18,210 bases of DNA from an uncultured Mesorhizobium sp. (GTDB lineage Bacteria > Pseudomonadota > Alphaproteobacteria > Rhizobiales > Rhizobiaceae): assembly GCA_937958475.1 (NCBI GenBank), contig CALFXR010000175.1, positions 1 through 18,210 on the forward strand, written 5' to 3'. The notes beneath the pieces are model-generated. The model saw only the letters and a list, made by a program, of their open reading frames with translations. It was not told the origin of the DNA and searched no databases. Shown in pieces: positions 1 through 6,579 of the stretch. The number at the start of each line of letters is the position of its first letter. Position 1 is the first letter of the stretch. The position numbers were made by a program, and so were the translations under genes.

Positions 1-606
1 CACGATCTGATCGACGCGGTGCTCGGTTCGCGCCCGATCTCCCCCCTCGTGGGGGAGGTGTCGCCGAAGGCGACAGAGGGGGGCGCTGTCCCGCCGGCCT
101 CTCATTCCTTCACGCCCCCCTCTGCCCTGCCGGGCATCTCCCCCACGAGGGGGGAGATCGGCCAATCGCCTGCGAGCGGGAGCAACGACGACCTCCTTGC
201 CATCGTGCGCCGCGTCGAGGCGCTCGGCGCGCTGCTCGACACCGACGAAGGCCGCAACCTGCTCGCCGGCACCAAGCGCGCGGCAAACATCCTCGCGGCC
301 GAGCAGAAGAAGGGCACGGCGGTCGCCGACGCCGTCAACCTCGCGCTGTTCCGCCACCCGGCCGAGACGGCCTTGTTCGACGCGGTCAATCACGCCGAGA
401 AGGCGGCCGGCGAAGCCATTGAAAGGCAGGACTTTTCAGCCGCCATGCGCGCGCTTGCAGCACTGCGTGAGCCGGTTGATTCATTCTTCGAGGACGTTCT
501 CGTGAACGATGAGGACGAGGCCGTCCGGGCCAACCGCCTGGCGCTGCTGGCACGCATCCATGCGGCGACCGCGCAGGTCGCCGACTTCTCGCGCATCGCC
601 GGCTGA
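1..606 (+). CDS. glyS: Glycine--tRNA ligase beta subunit, C-terminal part (5' end outside window)
   Basis: This is the C-terminal ~200 codons of the beta subunit of the tetrameric (alpha2beta2) glycyl-tRNA synthetase, which charges tRNA-Gly in the cytoplasm. The frame is open from base 1 (HDLIDAV...) and ends at TGA 604-606. After an interruption the recognisable family sequence resumes as NDDLLAIVRRVEALGALLDT, then GTKRAANILAAE, and closes with VNDEDEAVRANRLALLA and VADFSRIAG, typical of rhizobial GlyS ends as I remember them. Between HDLIDAV and NDDLLAIV lie about 50 extra residues rich in Pro, Gly and Ser. They are encoded by a palindromic repeat (35-160) whose length is a multiple of three, so the frame is kept. 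The insert lies in the C-terminal, anticodon-binding/DALR-like region. The gene appears functional because everything downstream is intact. The ATG at 19 is only an internal Met-like codon position near the window edge, not the true start. Confidence 0.9.
   Translation, partial: HDLIDAVLGSRPISPLVGEVSPKATEGGAVPPASHSFTPPSALPGISPTRGEIGQSPASGSNDDLLAIVRRVEALGALLDTDEGRNLLAGTKRAANILAAEQKKGTAVADAVNLALFRHPAETALFDAVNHAEKAAGEAIERQDFSAAMRALAALREPVDSFFEDVLVNDEDEAVRANRLALLARIHAATAQVADFSRIAG
35..160. repeat. 126-bp palindromic repeat element inserted in frame in glyS
   Basis: The outer arms 35-57 and 138-160 are perfect 23-bp inverted repeats (one arm reads ctcccccacgaggggggag plus atcg). Inside them, 74-84 and 114-124 form a second perfect 11-bp inverted pair, and 61-73 is a small hairpin (tcgcc-gaa-ggcga). 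The element can therefore fold into one long interrupted hairpin. Its length, 126 bp, equals 42 codons, and the glyS frame runs through it without a stop. Similar palindromic repeats are common between genes in Mesorhizobium-type genomes (recalled, not searched). Finding one inside an essential coding sequence is unusual. No transposase is encoded, so it would have to be a non-autonomous element. Confidence 0.85.
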
Positions 607-610
607 GCGG

Positions 611-640
611 CCGCCCGGCCCCTTCGCGGGGCCCGGGCGG
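611..640. terminator. GC hairpin between convergent glyS and the 650-1036 gene
   Basis: The arms gcccggcccc and ggggcccgggc pair around a ttcg loop with one bulged base. The hairpin sits in the 43-bp gap between two convergent genes. It has no T-run on either side, so intrinsic termination is uncertain; it may act as an RNA 3'-end stabiliser or a weak two-way terminator. Confidence 0.45.
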
Positions 641-649
641 CGCGGCGCC

Positions 650-1036
650 TCAGTAGCCGACGATGCGGACCTTGACGCTGTTGCTGTAGACCTCGACCTC
701 GACCAGCGGCTCGCCGTTGGCGATGGCGTTGCGGGTCGCGCCGCTCATGGCGCTGCTCTTGTTCAGCATCTTCTCGAAGCGCGCCCGCGACGAGGTCGAG
801 CGGAACCACGGATCGCTTTCGTCCTCCGGATCGCGGATGCCGAACTTGTGGAAGTTGGCGCGGTCCTGACGCACCATCTGGGCTGCCGTGTCGAGTGCGT
901 AGCCGTCGCTGGCGAAGTGGTCGGACGACGAGATCCTCGCGACATACGAACCGAGGAACTGGTCGGCGAGTGCCGGGCTCGCCGCCGAAAGCGCGGCGAA
1001 GGCTGCTGCCGCGAGGACATGTCTTCTGCTGATCAT
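650..1036 (-). CDS. Small exported protein of unknown function, Tat-like signal
   Basis: This encodes 128 residues starting at ATG 1036 (MISRRHVLAAA). I prefer this start because it places a signal peptide at the N-terminus: SRRHVL followed by an Ala-rich hydrophobic stretch and a likely cleavage site after PALA (about residue 24). The SRR pair resembles a twin-arginine motif, but a Sec signal is also possible. The mature part is about 100 residues with no Cys and mixed charge. It contains SDHFASDGYALDTAAQMVRQ and RDPEDESDPWFRSTSSRARF and ends in a beta-like VEVEVYSNSVKVRIVGY. I do not recognise the family and assign no function. It lies 130 bp downstream of, and in the same direction as, the exported Pro-rich protein gene at 1167-1823, so the two may be co-transcribed. 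A longer reading frame extends upstream to 1336 but overlaps that neighbour and lacks a signal at its start. Confidence 0.7.
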   Translation of the reverse strand: MISRRHVLAAAAFAALSAASPALADQFLGSYVARISSSDHFASDGYALDTAAQMVRQDRANFHKFGIRDPEDESDPWFRSTSSRARFEKMLNKSSAMSGATRNAIANGEPLVEVEVYSNSVKVRIVGY

Positions 1037-1166
1037 GGTTGAAATCCCATTGCCCAAGTGACCGGATGCGGAACGTATTTCTCGCATATTCGACAATCGC
1101 CGCCATTGCTCGAAATCAACGGCACTACGGTTTTGCGGTGGAAATCCCGTGCGGCCGGATCGCGGC

Positions 1167-1823
1167 CTATTCCGGCTTGCGCGTCGGCGGCTCGGGCGGC
1201 GGCGGCGCGGCGGGGGGGCTGTCGCGCCTGGGCGGTGCGTCCTTCCGCTCCGGGCCGGGAGCGGCGCCGGCCGGCGCCTTCGCCTCGACCTTGACCGGCT
1301 CGGCGGGCGCAGCGCCAGCCGGACGGGCGAAGGCATCGCCGATCAGGCCGCCGCGGATCACCATCGGCATCTGCTCGGGCCGCCGGCTCGCCTTCTTCTC
1401 CTGCGCTGGTCCGATCGATGCGAACTTCTCGTAGGAGATCGGCGGCTGGACCTCGCCGAATGCGATGATCGACGGGCTGAGAACGCGCGGTACCGGCACC
1501 TGATAGGTCGAGACGTCCGGCAGCGGCACGCGCGCATGCGCCTGCGTCGATGCGGGGGGCGGGGGCGCGGCGGCGGCGACGTCGCGGATGGCGCCGTCCG
1601 CCGATTCACCCGGCAACGGAAAGGCGAGGGGAACCCTGAACTCGGCTGGCTTCGCCGCGGCGACGTCGGCGGTCTTCGGCGCCGCGGAGACGGGCGCGGG
1701 AGGACCCAGCACGATCATCGACGGGCCGAGCGGCTCGGTCATGGGATCGAGCACGACGAAGGACGACGCTCGCGCGCCGGTCGTCACCGCTCCCCACAAC
1801 AGAAAAGCCACTGCGAATTTCAT
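1167..1823 (-). CDS. Exported Pro/Ala-rich protein of unknown function
   Basis: This encodes 218 residues from ATG 1823, with a GGGAG ribosome-binding site just upstream on the minus strand. Residues 1-19 (MKFAVAFLLWGAVTTGARA) form a short Sec-type signal peptide, so the product is probably periplasmic or attached to the envelope. The rest is low-complexity: long Ala/Pro stretches at about 80-95 and from about 165 to the end, the last part also rich in Lys, Glu and Arg (PPAAPPPPEPPTRKPE at the C-terminus). Between them is a more ordered block containing STYQVPVPRVLSPSIIAFG and PPISYEKFASIG. It has no Cys and no transmembrane segment besides the signal. The composition suggests a flexible envelope protein or a spacer spanning the cell wall, but that is inference. 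The 166-bp region upstream is divergent to the Sua5 gene. Confidence 0.7.
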   Translation of the reverse strand: MKFAVAFLLWGAVTTGARASSFVVLDPMTEPLGPSMIVLGPPAPVSAAPKTADVAAAKPAEFRVPLAFPLPGESADGAIRDVAAAAPPPPASTQAHARVPLPDVSTYQVPVPRVLSPSIIAFGEVQPPISYEKFASIGPAQEKKASRRPEQMPMVIRGGLIGDAFARPAGAAPAEPVKVEAKAPAGAAPGPERKDAPPRRDSPPAAPPPPEPPTRKPE

Positions 1824-1989
1824 GGGACTCCCGGCTGCGTACGGTTGAGACGGATAGCAGTACGGTCTTGCCGCCGGATTTCGCCAAAAGTTAGCATTCG
1901 ACGTATTAGAAAACCGTTACGCAAGGCCTCTTGCCGTCCCGGGCATGCCGCGATACCCACGGCCGAGAGCCTGTCCGGAACCCTGCGAC

Positions 1990-2961
1990 GTGACTGAAAT
2001 CCTGCCCGCCGACGAAGCGATGCCGCGTGCCGTCGAACTGCTGCGCGCCGGCGATGTGGTCGCCCTGCCGACCGAGACCGTCTACGGCCTCGCCGGCGAC
2101 GCCACCAGCGGCGGCGCCGTGGCGCGGATCTTCGAGGCGAAGGGCCGGCCGCACTTCAACCCGCTCATCGTCCACGTCGCCTCGATGGACATGGCCGAGG
2201 CGATCGCCGTCTTCGATCCGCTGTCGCGCCGGCTCGCGGCGGCCTTCTGGCCGGGCCCGCTGACCCTGGTCCTGCCGCTCCGCGCCGATGCGGCCGTCCA
2301 TCCGCTGGTCACGGCCGGCCTCGACACGGTGGCGCTGCGCATGCCGCGCGGCTTTGCCGCCGGCCTGATCGCGGCACTCGGCCGGCCGCTCGCGGCGCCC
2401 AGCGCCAATTCCTCCGGCCGCGTCAGCGCCACGACCGCCGAAGCCGTGGTCGCCGACCTCGGTGGCCGCATTCCCCTGGTCGTCGACGGCGGCGCCACGC
2501 CGGTCGGGCTGGAATCGACGATCGTCAGGGTTGCCGACGGCCGTATCGTGCTCCTGCGCCCGGGCGGTGTCGCGGCGGACGAGATCGAGGCCGCGGCCGG
2601 AATTGCGCTGGAACGCGGGGCGAAAGGCATCCAGGCACCCGGCATGCTGGCGTCGCACTATGCTCCCGGCGCCGCCGTGCGCATCGACGCGGCGAGCGTT
2701 TCCGACGGCGAAGCGCTGCTCGCCTTCGGGCCGCGCCGCATTGCCGGCGCCGAGCGGGCGCGGGCGGTCCTCAACCTGTCGCCGTCCGGCGACCTGCGCG
2801 AGGCGGCGGCCAATCTGTTCTCCCATCTGCATGCGCTCGACCGCAGCGGTGCGGCCACGATCGCCGTGGAGCCCGTGCCGCATTCGGGCCTTGGCGAGGC
2901 GATCAACGACCGGCTGGCGCGCGCGGCGGCACCGCGCGACGCGCCCGCCGTGCCGGAATAG
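1990..2961 (+). CDS. L-threonylcarbamoyladenylate synthase (Sua5/YrdC/TsaC family)
   Basis: This enzyme makes threonylcarbamoyl-AMP from threonine, bicarbonate and ATP, the first step of the t6A37 modification of ANN-decoding tRNAs. The N-terminal ~200 residues are the YrdC domain: ALPTETVYGLAGDA, the KGRPHFNPLIVHV block with its conserved KxR and NP, FWPGPLTLVLP, RMPRG, and APSANSSGRVSATT. The last third, from about the APGMLASHYAP motif, is the Sua5-specific C-terminal domain, so this is the two-domain form (about 323 aa) rather than the short TsaC form. I chose the GTG at 1990 (VTEILPADEAM) because homologues as I recall them begin MxEIL; an in-frame ATG at 1945 would add 15 Pro/Arg-rich residues. 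The flavoprotein gene starts 16 bp after the stop, so the two are probably co-transcribed. Confidence 0.92.
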   Translation: MTEILPADEAMPRAVELLRAGDVVALPTETVYGLAGDATSGGAVARIFEAKGRPHFNPLIVHVASMDMAEAIAVFDPLSRRLAAAFWPGPLTLVLPLRADAAVHPLVTAGLDTVALRMPRGFAAGLIAALGRPLAAPSANSSGRVSATTAEAVVADLGGRIPLVVDGGATPVGLESTIVRVADGRIVLLRPGGVAADEIEAAAGIALERGAKGIQAPGMLASHYAPGAAVRIDAASVSDGEALLAFGPRRIAGAERARAVLNLSPSGDLREAAANLFSHLHALDRSGAATIAVEPVPHSGLGEAINDRLARAAAPRDAPAVPE

Positions 2962-2977
2962 GCGGGGCCGCCACCTC

Positions 2978-4402
2978 ATGATCGCTCCCGGCATCGACAA
3001 GGCTCTTCTCGACCGCTTCACCGCCATCGTCGGACCGGGCCATGCGCTCACCGCGCCGGCCGATGTCGAGCCCTTCGTCACCGAGCGCCGCGGTCTCTGG
3101 CACGGGCGGACCCCGCTCGTGCTGCGGCCGGGCAGCGTCGAGGAAGTCAGCCGCATCCTCGCACTCGCCAGCGCGACGCGCACCCCGGTCGTGCCCCAGG
3201 GCGGCAACACGGGGCTGGTCGGCGGCCAGATCCCCGGCCCGGAGGGCCGCGAGATCGTGCTGTCGCTGTCGCGACTCAATCGCATCCGCGAGATCGACCC
3301 GCTCTCCAACACGGTGACTGCGGAGGCCGGCGTCGTCCTGCAAACCCTCCAGGAGGCGGCCGAAGCGGCCGACCGGCTGTTTCCGCTGTCGCTCGGCGCG
3401 CAGGGCTCCTGCCAGGTCGGCGGCAACCTTTCCGCCAACGCCGGCGGCACCGGCGTGCTCGCCTACGGCAACGCCCGGGAGCTCTGCCTCGGCGTGGAGG
3501 TCGTGCTGCCGACGGGCGAGGTACTCGACGATCTGCGCAAGCTCAAGAAGGACAATACCGGTTACGACCTGAAGAACCTCTTCGTCGGCGCCGAGGGTAC
3601 CCTCGGCGTCATTACGGCGGCGGTGCTGAAGCTCTTTCCGAGGCCGAAGGGCAGGGAGGTCGCGTGGGCCGCCGTGCCTTCGCCCGCGGCCGCGCTGGCG
3701 CTGTTCGGGCGCGCGCTCGACCGCGCCGGCGCCGGCCTCACCGCCTTCGAACTCGTCGCCGACATCGTCGTCGACTTCGCCGTCCGCCACGTTCCGGGCG
3801 CCGTCCGCGCGCTCGACAAGCGCTCGCCCTGGTACGTGCTGGTCGAGATCTCGTCGGGCCGCTCGGCGGAGGACGCCCGCGATCTCGTCGAGCAGATCCT
3901 CGGTACAGGCATGGAGGAGGGGTGGGTCACCGATGCGGTAGTCGCCGCGAGCCTCTCCCAGGCGGCGGCGTTCTGGCGCCTGCGCGAGGCGCTGTCGGAT
4001 TCGCAGAAGCCCGAAGGCGCCTCGATCAAGCACGACATCGCCGTGCCGGTCGCGGCGATCCCGGCCTTCATCGAGGAGGCCGGCCGCGCCGTCGCCTCCG
4101 TTTCGCCGGCCGCACGCGTGGTCTGCTTCGGCCACATGGGCGACGGCAACCTGCACTACAACGTCTCCCAGCCGGTCGGCGCGACGGCGGAAGCGTTCCT
4201 CGCCCTCTACCGGCCGATGAACAGGGCCGTCCACGACGTTGTCAGGTCCATGAACGGCTCGATCTCCGCCGAGCACGGCATCGGCCGCCTCAAGCGCGAC
4301 GAACTGATCGCCACCGCGCCGCCGGTCGCCATCGACCTGATGCGCCGCGTCAAGGCCGCCTTCGATCCCGCCGGAATCATGAACCCCGGTAAGGTTATTT
4401 GA
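2978..4402 (+). CDS. FAD-binding oxidoreductase, D-2-hydroxyacid dehydrogenase type (GlcD/D2HGDH-like)
   Basis: This is a 474-residue flavoprotein of the vanillyl-alcohol oxidase superfamily. The N-terminal FAD-binding domain contains VVPQGGNTGLVGGQIP (about 71-86), the pyrophosphate-binding loop, and a second block with GGNLSANAGGTGVLAYGN. The C-terminal FAD-oxidase domain carries HMGDGNLHYN (386-395), whose histidines are expected metal/substrate ligands, and EHGIG (432-436). The family oxidises D-2-hydroxyacids such as D-2-hydroxyglutarate, D-lactate or glycolate and passes electrons to a quinone or an electron-transfer flavoprotein. The exact substrate cannot be read from sequence, though the single-subunit layout fits D-2-hydroxyglutarate dehydrogenase-like enzymes best. 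The ATG at 2978 is the first Met after the upstream stop. The longer open frame starting at 2462 is a shadow of the sua5-type gene. Confidence 0.88.
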   Translation: MIAPGIDKALLDRFTAIVGPGHALTAPADVEPFVTERRGLWHGRTPLVLRPGSVEEVSRILALASATRTPVVPQGGNTGLVGGQIPGPEGREIVLSLSRLNRIREIDPLSNTVTAEAGVVLQTLQEAAEAADRLFPLSLGAQGSCQVGGNLSANAGGTGVLAYGNARELCLGVEVVLPTGEVLDDLRKLKKDNTGYDLKNLFVGAEGTLGVITAAVLKLFPRPKGREVAWAAVPSPAAALALFGRALDRAGAGLTAFELVADIVVDFAVRHVPGAVRALDKRSPWYVLVEISSGRSAEDARDLVEQILGTGMEEGWVTDAVVAASLSQAAAFWRLREALSDSQKPEGASIKHDIAVPVAAIPAFIEEAGRAVASVSPAARVVCFGHMGDGNLHYNVSQPVGATAEAFLALYRPMNRAVHDVVRSMNGSISAEHGIGRLKRDELIATAPPVAIDLMRRVKAAFDPAGIMNPGKVI

Positions 4403-4425
4403 TCGGCGCTGCAGGAATCGAGATT

Positions 4426-4446
4426 AAGCTGTTGTTCAACAAGCTT
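4426..4446 (+). terminator. Possible hairpin after the flavoprotein gene
   Basis: The sequences aagctgtt and aacaagctt pair around a short loop with one bulged base, 24 bp after the stop codon at 4400-4402. It is followed by tctc rather than a real T-run, so it is a weak candidate. Confidence 0.3.
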
Positions 4447-4549
4447 TCTCGGCCGTTACTGCCGGTCGCAAACCGATAACCATCTGCGAGATCAGCAAAA
4501 TTTAACCGAACTCCTTAAGCGGGGCGGTAATGATGGCGCGCTACTGTCG

Positions 4550-4609
4550 CTTCCAACGAGACCGGGAAAACCCGGTTCGGGGATGACCGGAAAACCGGCT
4601 CTCGGGAAG
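4550..4609 (+). promoter_or_regulatory. Structured 5' leader (three-way-junction fold) of the DUF6101-like gene
   Basis: Three stems nest without conflict. The outer stem pairs CTTCC 4550-4554 with GGAAG 4605-4609 and, after a two-base AA bulge, CGAGA 4557-4561 with TCTCG 4600-4604. Inside lie hairpin CCGGG-AAAA-CCCGG (4562-4575), a linker (4576-4586), and hairpin CCGG-AAAA-CCGG (4587-4598). The structure ends five bases before the Shine-Dalgarno AGGAAGG (4614-4620). I do not recognise it as a known riboswitch class. It may be a cis-regulatory leader or a protein-binding site; the fold is read by eye. Confidence 0.5.
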
Positions 4610-4628
4610 TAACAGGAAGGTACCCTCC

Positions 4629-5192
4629 ATGAAGACCGGACTGAAGCCCGTCTGGGCCGGGCGCAACATGCGTCTCGACCCGTTCCGCCTGCCCCAGGCG
4701 GTCAGCTACGCGACACGCGACGACTTCGGCGACGTCACCTTCACCATCGATCAGCGCGGCGCGGTCGTGCGCCGCCAACTGGAGATGAGCGGCGTGCCCG
4801 CCATCATCGCCCTGCCTGCCAACGCCTTCCGCGGCGTCGCGGCGCGCGCCATCGAGGACGAGGACGGCAACGTCACCGTTACCCTCGAACTGCTGCACAA
4901 CGATCCGATGCTCTCCGTTCCGCTGCTCGTCGCCGACGATCTCGACGATGTCGCCGCCGACTGGCGCGCCTGGGCCGAGGCCTATCGCCTGCCGATGCTG
5001 CTGATCGAGGCAGACGGCGTCGCCCGGACGCTGGAAGAATCGCTCGGCGCCGTGCGCAAGGCGCCGGTCCGGGAGCGCCGCCAGGGCCGTGCGGCAAACG
5101 CCCGCCGCCCGCGCTTCCTCGCCCGCCGCAAGGTCGGCTCGCTCGGCATACGCCTGGTCGTCGACGGCCAGGAGATCATCGCCCGCTGCTGA
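4629..5192 (+). CDS. DUF6101-like conserved protein of unknown function
   Basis: This encodes 187 residues from ATG 4629, preceded by a good ribosome-binding site (AGGAAGG, 8-base spacing). Near the N-terminus are PVWAGRNMRLDPFRLPQAVSY and then GDVTFTIDQRGAVVRRQLEMSGVP. The middle contains ALPANAFRGVAARA and an acidic stretch EDEDGNVTVTLELLHNDP. Residues 145-170 are strongly basic (VRERRQGRAANARRPRFLARR), and the end is IRLVVDGQEIIARC. It has no signal peptide or membrane segment, so it is expected in the cytoplasm. The pattern matches my memory of the Rhizobiales family DUF6101, whose function is not known; that family name is recalled, not searched. The gene stands alone: it has its own 226-bp upstream region with a structured leader, and it faces ubiA, which ends 28 bp away. 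Confidence 0.75.
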   Translation: MKTGLKPVWAGRNMRLDPFRLPQAVSYATRDDFGDVTFTIDQRGAVVRRQLEMSGVPAIIALPANAFRGVAARAIEDEDGNVTVTLELLHNDPMLSVPLLVADDLDDVAADWRAWAEAYRLPMLLIEADGVARTLEESLGAVRKAPVRERRQGRAANARRPRFLARRKVGSLGIRLVVDGQEIIARC

Positions 5193-5220
5193 CTGTTCCG
5201 GGGCGACGAGCCTTCCGCCC

Positions 5221-6204
5221 TCAGACCAGCGGCTTCAGGGCCTGCCACATCCCGCCGCCCAGCAGACCGGCGAAGATCAGCCAGCCGACGACGCCGTTCG
5301 ACTTGAACAGCCGGAGACACTGGTCGGGGTCGTCGATGTCGAGCACGGCGATCTGGCGCGCCATGTGCGCGCCGGCTGCCACCAGCCCGGCGAGCGCCGG
5401 CAGCGGCACCTCGGCCGCCGCGAAGGCCAGCGCGAACAGCATCAGCGCCCCGCCATAGAGACCGGCCAGCCACGATTTCGTGTTCTCGCCGAACAGCCGC
5501 GCCGTGGAGCGGACGCCGACGATGGCGTCGTCTTCCTTGTCCTGGTGGGCATAGATCGTGTCGTAGCCGATCACCCACAGGATCGAGCCGAAGTAGAGCA
5601 GGATCGCCGGCGCGTCGACGTCCGCGAAGACCGCTGCCCAGCCCATCAGCGCGCCCCAGGAGAACGCAAGTCCCAGAACGAACTGCGGCCAGTTGGTGAA
5701 ACGCTTCATGAATGGGTAGATCGCAACGACCACGAGCGAGGCGACGCCGAGAAGCACGGCGAAGCCGTTGAACTGGAGGAGCACGCCGAGCCCGGCGAGG
5801 GCCTGCAGGACGAGGAACGTCCACGCCTGGCGGCGCGTCACCTGGCCCGACGGCAGCGGCCGCGAGCGCGTACGCTCGACTTGTGCGTCAATGTCTTCGT
5901 CGACGATGTCGTTGTAGGTGCAGCCGGCGCCGCGCATCGCGACAGCGCCGAGGAGGAACAGGGCGATGTGCCAGGGCGAAGGCAGCAGCGTCGACAGCGG
6001 CTCTCCCGGCCGCGCGTAGGCGACCGCGGCCAGCGCCGCCGACCACCAGCACGGCCACAGAAGCAGCCACCAGCCGATCGGCCGGTCCCACCGCGCCAGT
6101 TGCGCGTAGGGCCACAGCCAGCGCGGAAGGAAGCGATAGACCCAATGCCCGCTCGGGGCGTCGGCGACCCGGCCGCGAGCGGCTTTCGACTGGATGGTTT
6201 CCAT
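5221..6204 (-). CDS. ubiA: 4-hydroxybenzoate polyprenyltransferase
   Basis: This integral-membrane prenyltransferase attaches the polyprenyl tail to 4-hydroxybenzoate in ubiquinone synthesis. The protein is 327 residues with about eight or nine hydrophobic segments. The two Asp-rich prenyl-diphosphate/Mg2+ motifs are present: NDIVDEDID at 98-106, followed by ERTRSRPLPSG, and YDTIYAHQDKEDD at about 214-226. The N-terminal WPYAQLARWDRPIGWWLLLWPCWWS is also typical. I chose ATG 6204 (METIQSK) because it matches the start of rhizobial homologues as I recall them; the frame stays open to 6483 but would then run through yefM. No clear Shine-Dalgarno precedes this ATG (ctcaacctcc on the minus strand), so the transcript may be short-leadered. 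Its upstream region is shared with the divergent toxin-antitoxin promoter. Confidence 0.93.
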   Translation of the reverse strand: METIQSKAARGRVADAPSGHWVYRFLPRWLWPYAQLARWDRPIGWWLLLWPCWWSAALAAVAYARPGEPLSTLLPSPWHIALFLLGAVAMRGAGCTYNDIVDEDIDAQVERTRSRPLPSGQVTRRQAWTFLVLQALAGLGVLLQFNGFAVLLGVASLVVVAIYPFMKRFTNWPQFVLGLAFSWGALMGWAAVFADVDAPAILLYFGSILWVIGYDTIYAHQDKEDDAIVGVRSTARLFGENTKSWLAGLYGGALMLFALAFAAAEVPLPALAGLVAAGAHMARQIAVLDIDDPDQCLRLFKSNGVVGWLIFAGLLGGGMWQALKPLV

Positions 6205-6267
6205 GGAGGTTGAGTGGCAGCGCGGGCGGCAGGCGTCAAGCGGTGTGCCGCGTTTGGAGCAAGGCGC

Positions 6268-6300
6268 TTGTCGAGACAATTGTGTCCATATATATGTACA
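6268..6300 (+). promoter_or_regulatory. yefM-yoeB promoter and operator palindrome
   Basis: Bases 6283-6300 (tgtccatatatatgtaca) form an 18-bp palindrome with only one mismatched pair (6286/6297); the core catatatatg is perfect. The right end is TGTACA, the core hexamer reported for YefM-YoeB operators. A second short palindrome, acaattgt, lies at 6276-6283. A possible -35 TTGTCG (6268-6273) and -10 TATATG (6291-6296), 17 bp apart, would put the operator over the -10, as expected for autorepression by the antitoxin-toxin complex. Confidence 0.7.
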
Positions 6301-6324
6301 TCGATAGCGGCCGCGGGAATAGCC

Positions 6325-6579
6325 ATGTCGTACGTCACTTTCACCGAACTCAGGAACAACCTCGCCACCCACCTCGACCGGGTCGAGCAGGATCGTAAGG
6401 AACTCGTGGTTACGCGGCAGAACCACGATCCGGTCGTCATCGTGTCCCTGGCCGAGTGGGAAGGGATGAAAGAAACGCTTCACCTGCTGAGCACCCCCGC
6501 CAATGCGGAGCAGCTTCGCGCTTCGATCGCGGAACTAGATGCAGGAAAAGGGCTCGAGCGAGACCTCATCGAAGGATGA
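6325..6579 (+). CDS. yefM: Type II antitoxin, Phd/YefM family
   Basis: This 84-residue antitoxin neutralises YoeB by binding it and represses its own operon through its N-terminal domain. The sequence follows E. coli YefM along its whole length: an N-terminal TFTELRNNLATHLDRV helix region, LVVTRQNHDPVVIVSLAEWEGMKET, then LLSTPANAEQLRASIAELDAGKG and the acidic tail ERDLIEG, which is the part expected to wrap around the toxin. The ATG at 6325 lies 25 bp after the operator palindrome. The open frame goes back to 6214 but would then include the operator, so it is not the real start. The stop overlaps the yoeB start (ATGA, 6576-6579), giving translational coupling. Base composition is less GC-rich than in the flanking ubiA and purD, which fits acquisition by transfer. 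Confidence 0.93.
   Translation: MSYVTFTELRNNLATHLDRVEQDRKELVVTRQNHDPVVIVSLAEWEGMKETLHLLSTPANAEQLRASIAELDAGKGLERDLIEG

Noticed and set aside
1606..1997. Long overlapping open frames on both strands over 1149-1997
   Set aside because: They are Arg/Gly-rich shadows of the 1167-1823 gene, created by high GC content, with no recognisable motifs or sensible starts.
2462..2977. N-terminal extension of the flavoprotein open frame through the sua5-type gene
   Set aside because: The extension overlaps a clear conserved gene in another frame and is Arg/Pro/Ser-rich, as expected for a shadow.
4502..4518. TTAA...TTAA pair upstream of the DUF6101-like gene, considered as a CtrA site
   Set aside because: The spacing is nine bases; the CtrA consensus requires TTAA-N7-TTAA.
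5089..6213. 374-codon plus-strand open frame opposite ubiA
   Set aside because: It is the antisense of a well-supported membrane protein; its Arg/Gln/His-rich composition is typical of a GC-rich shadow.
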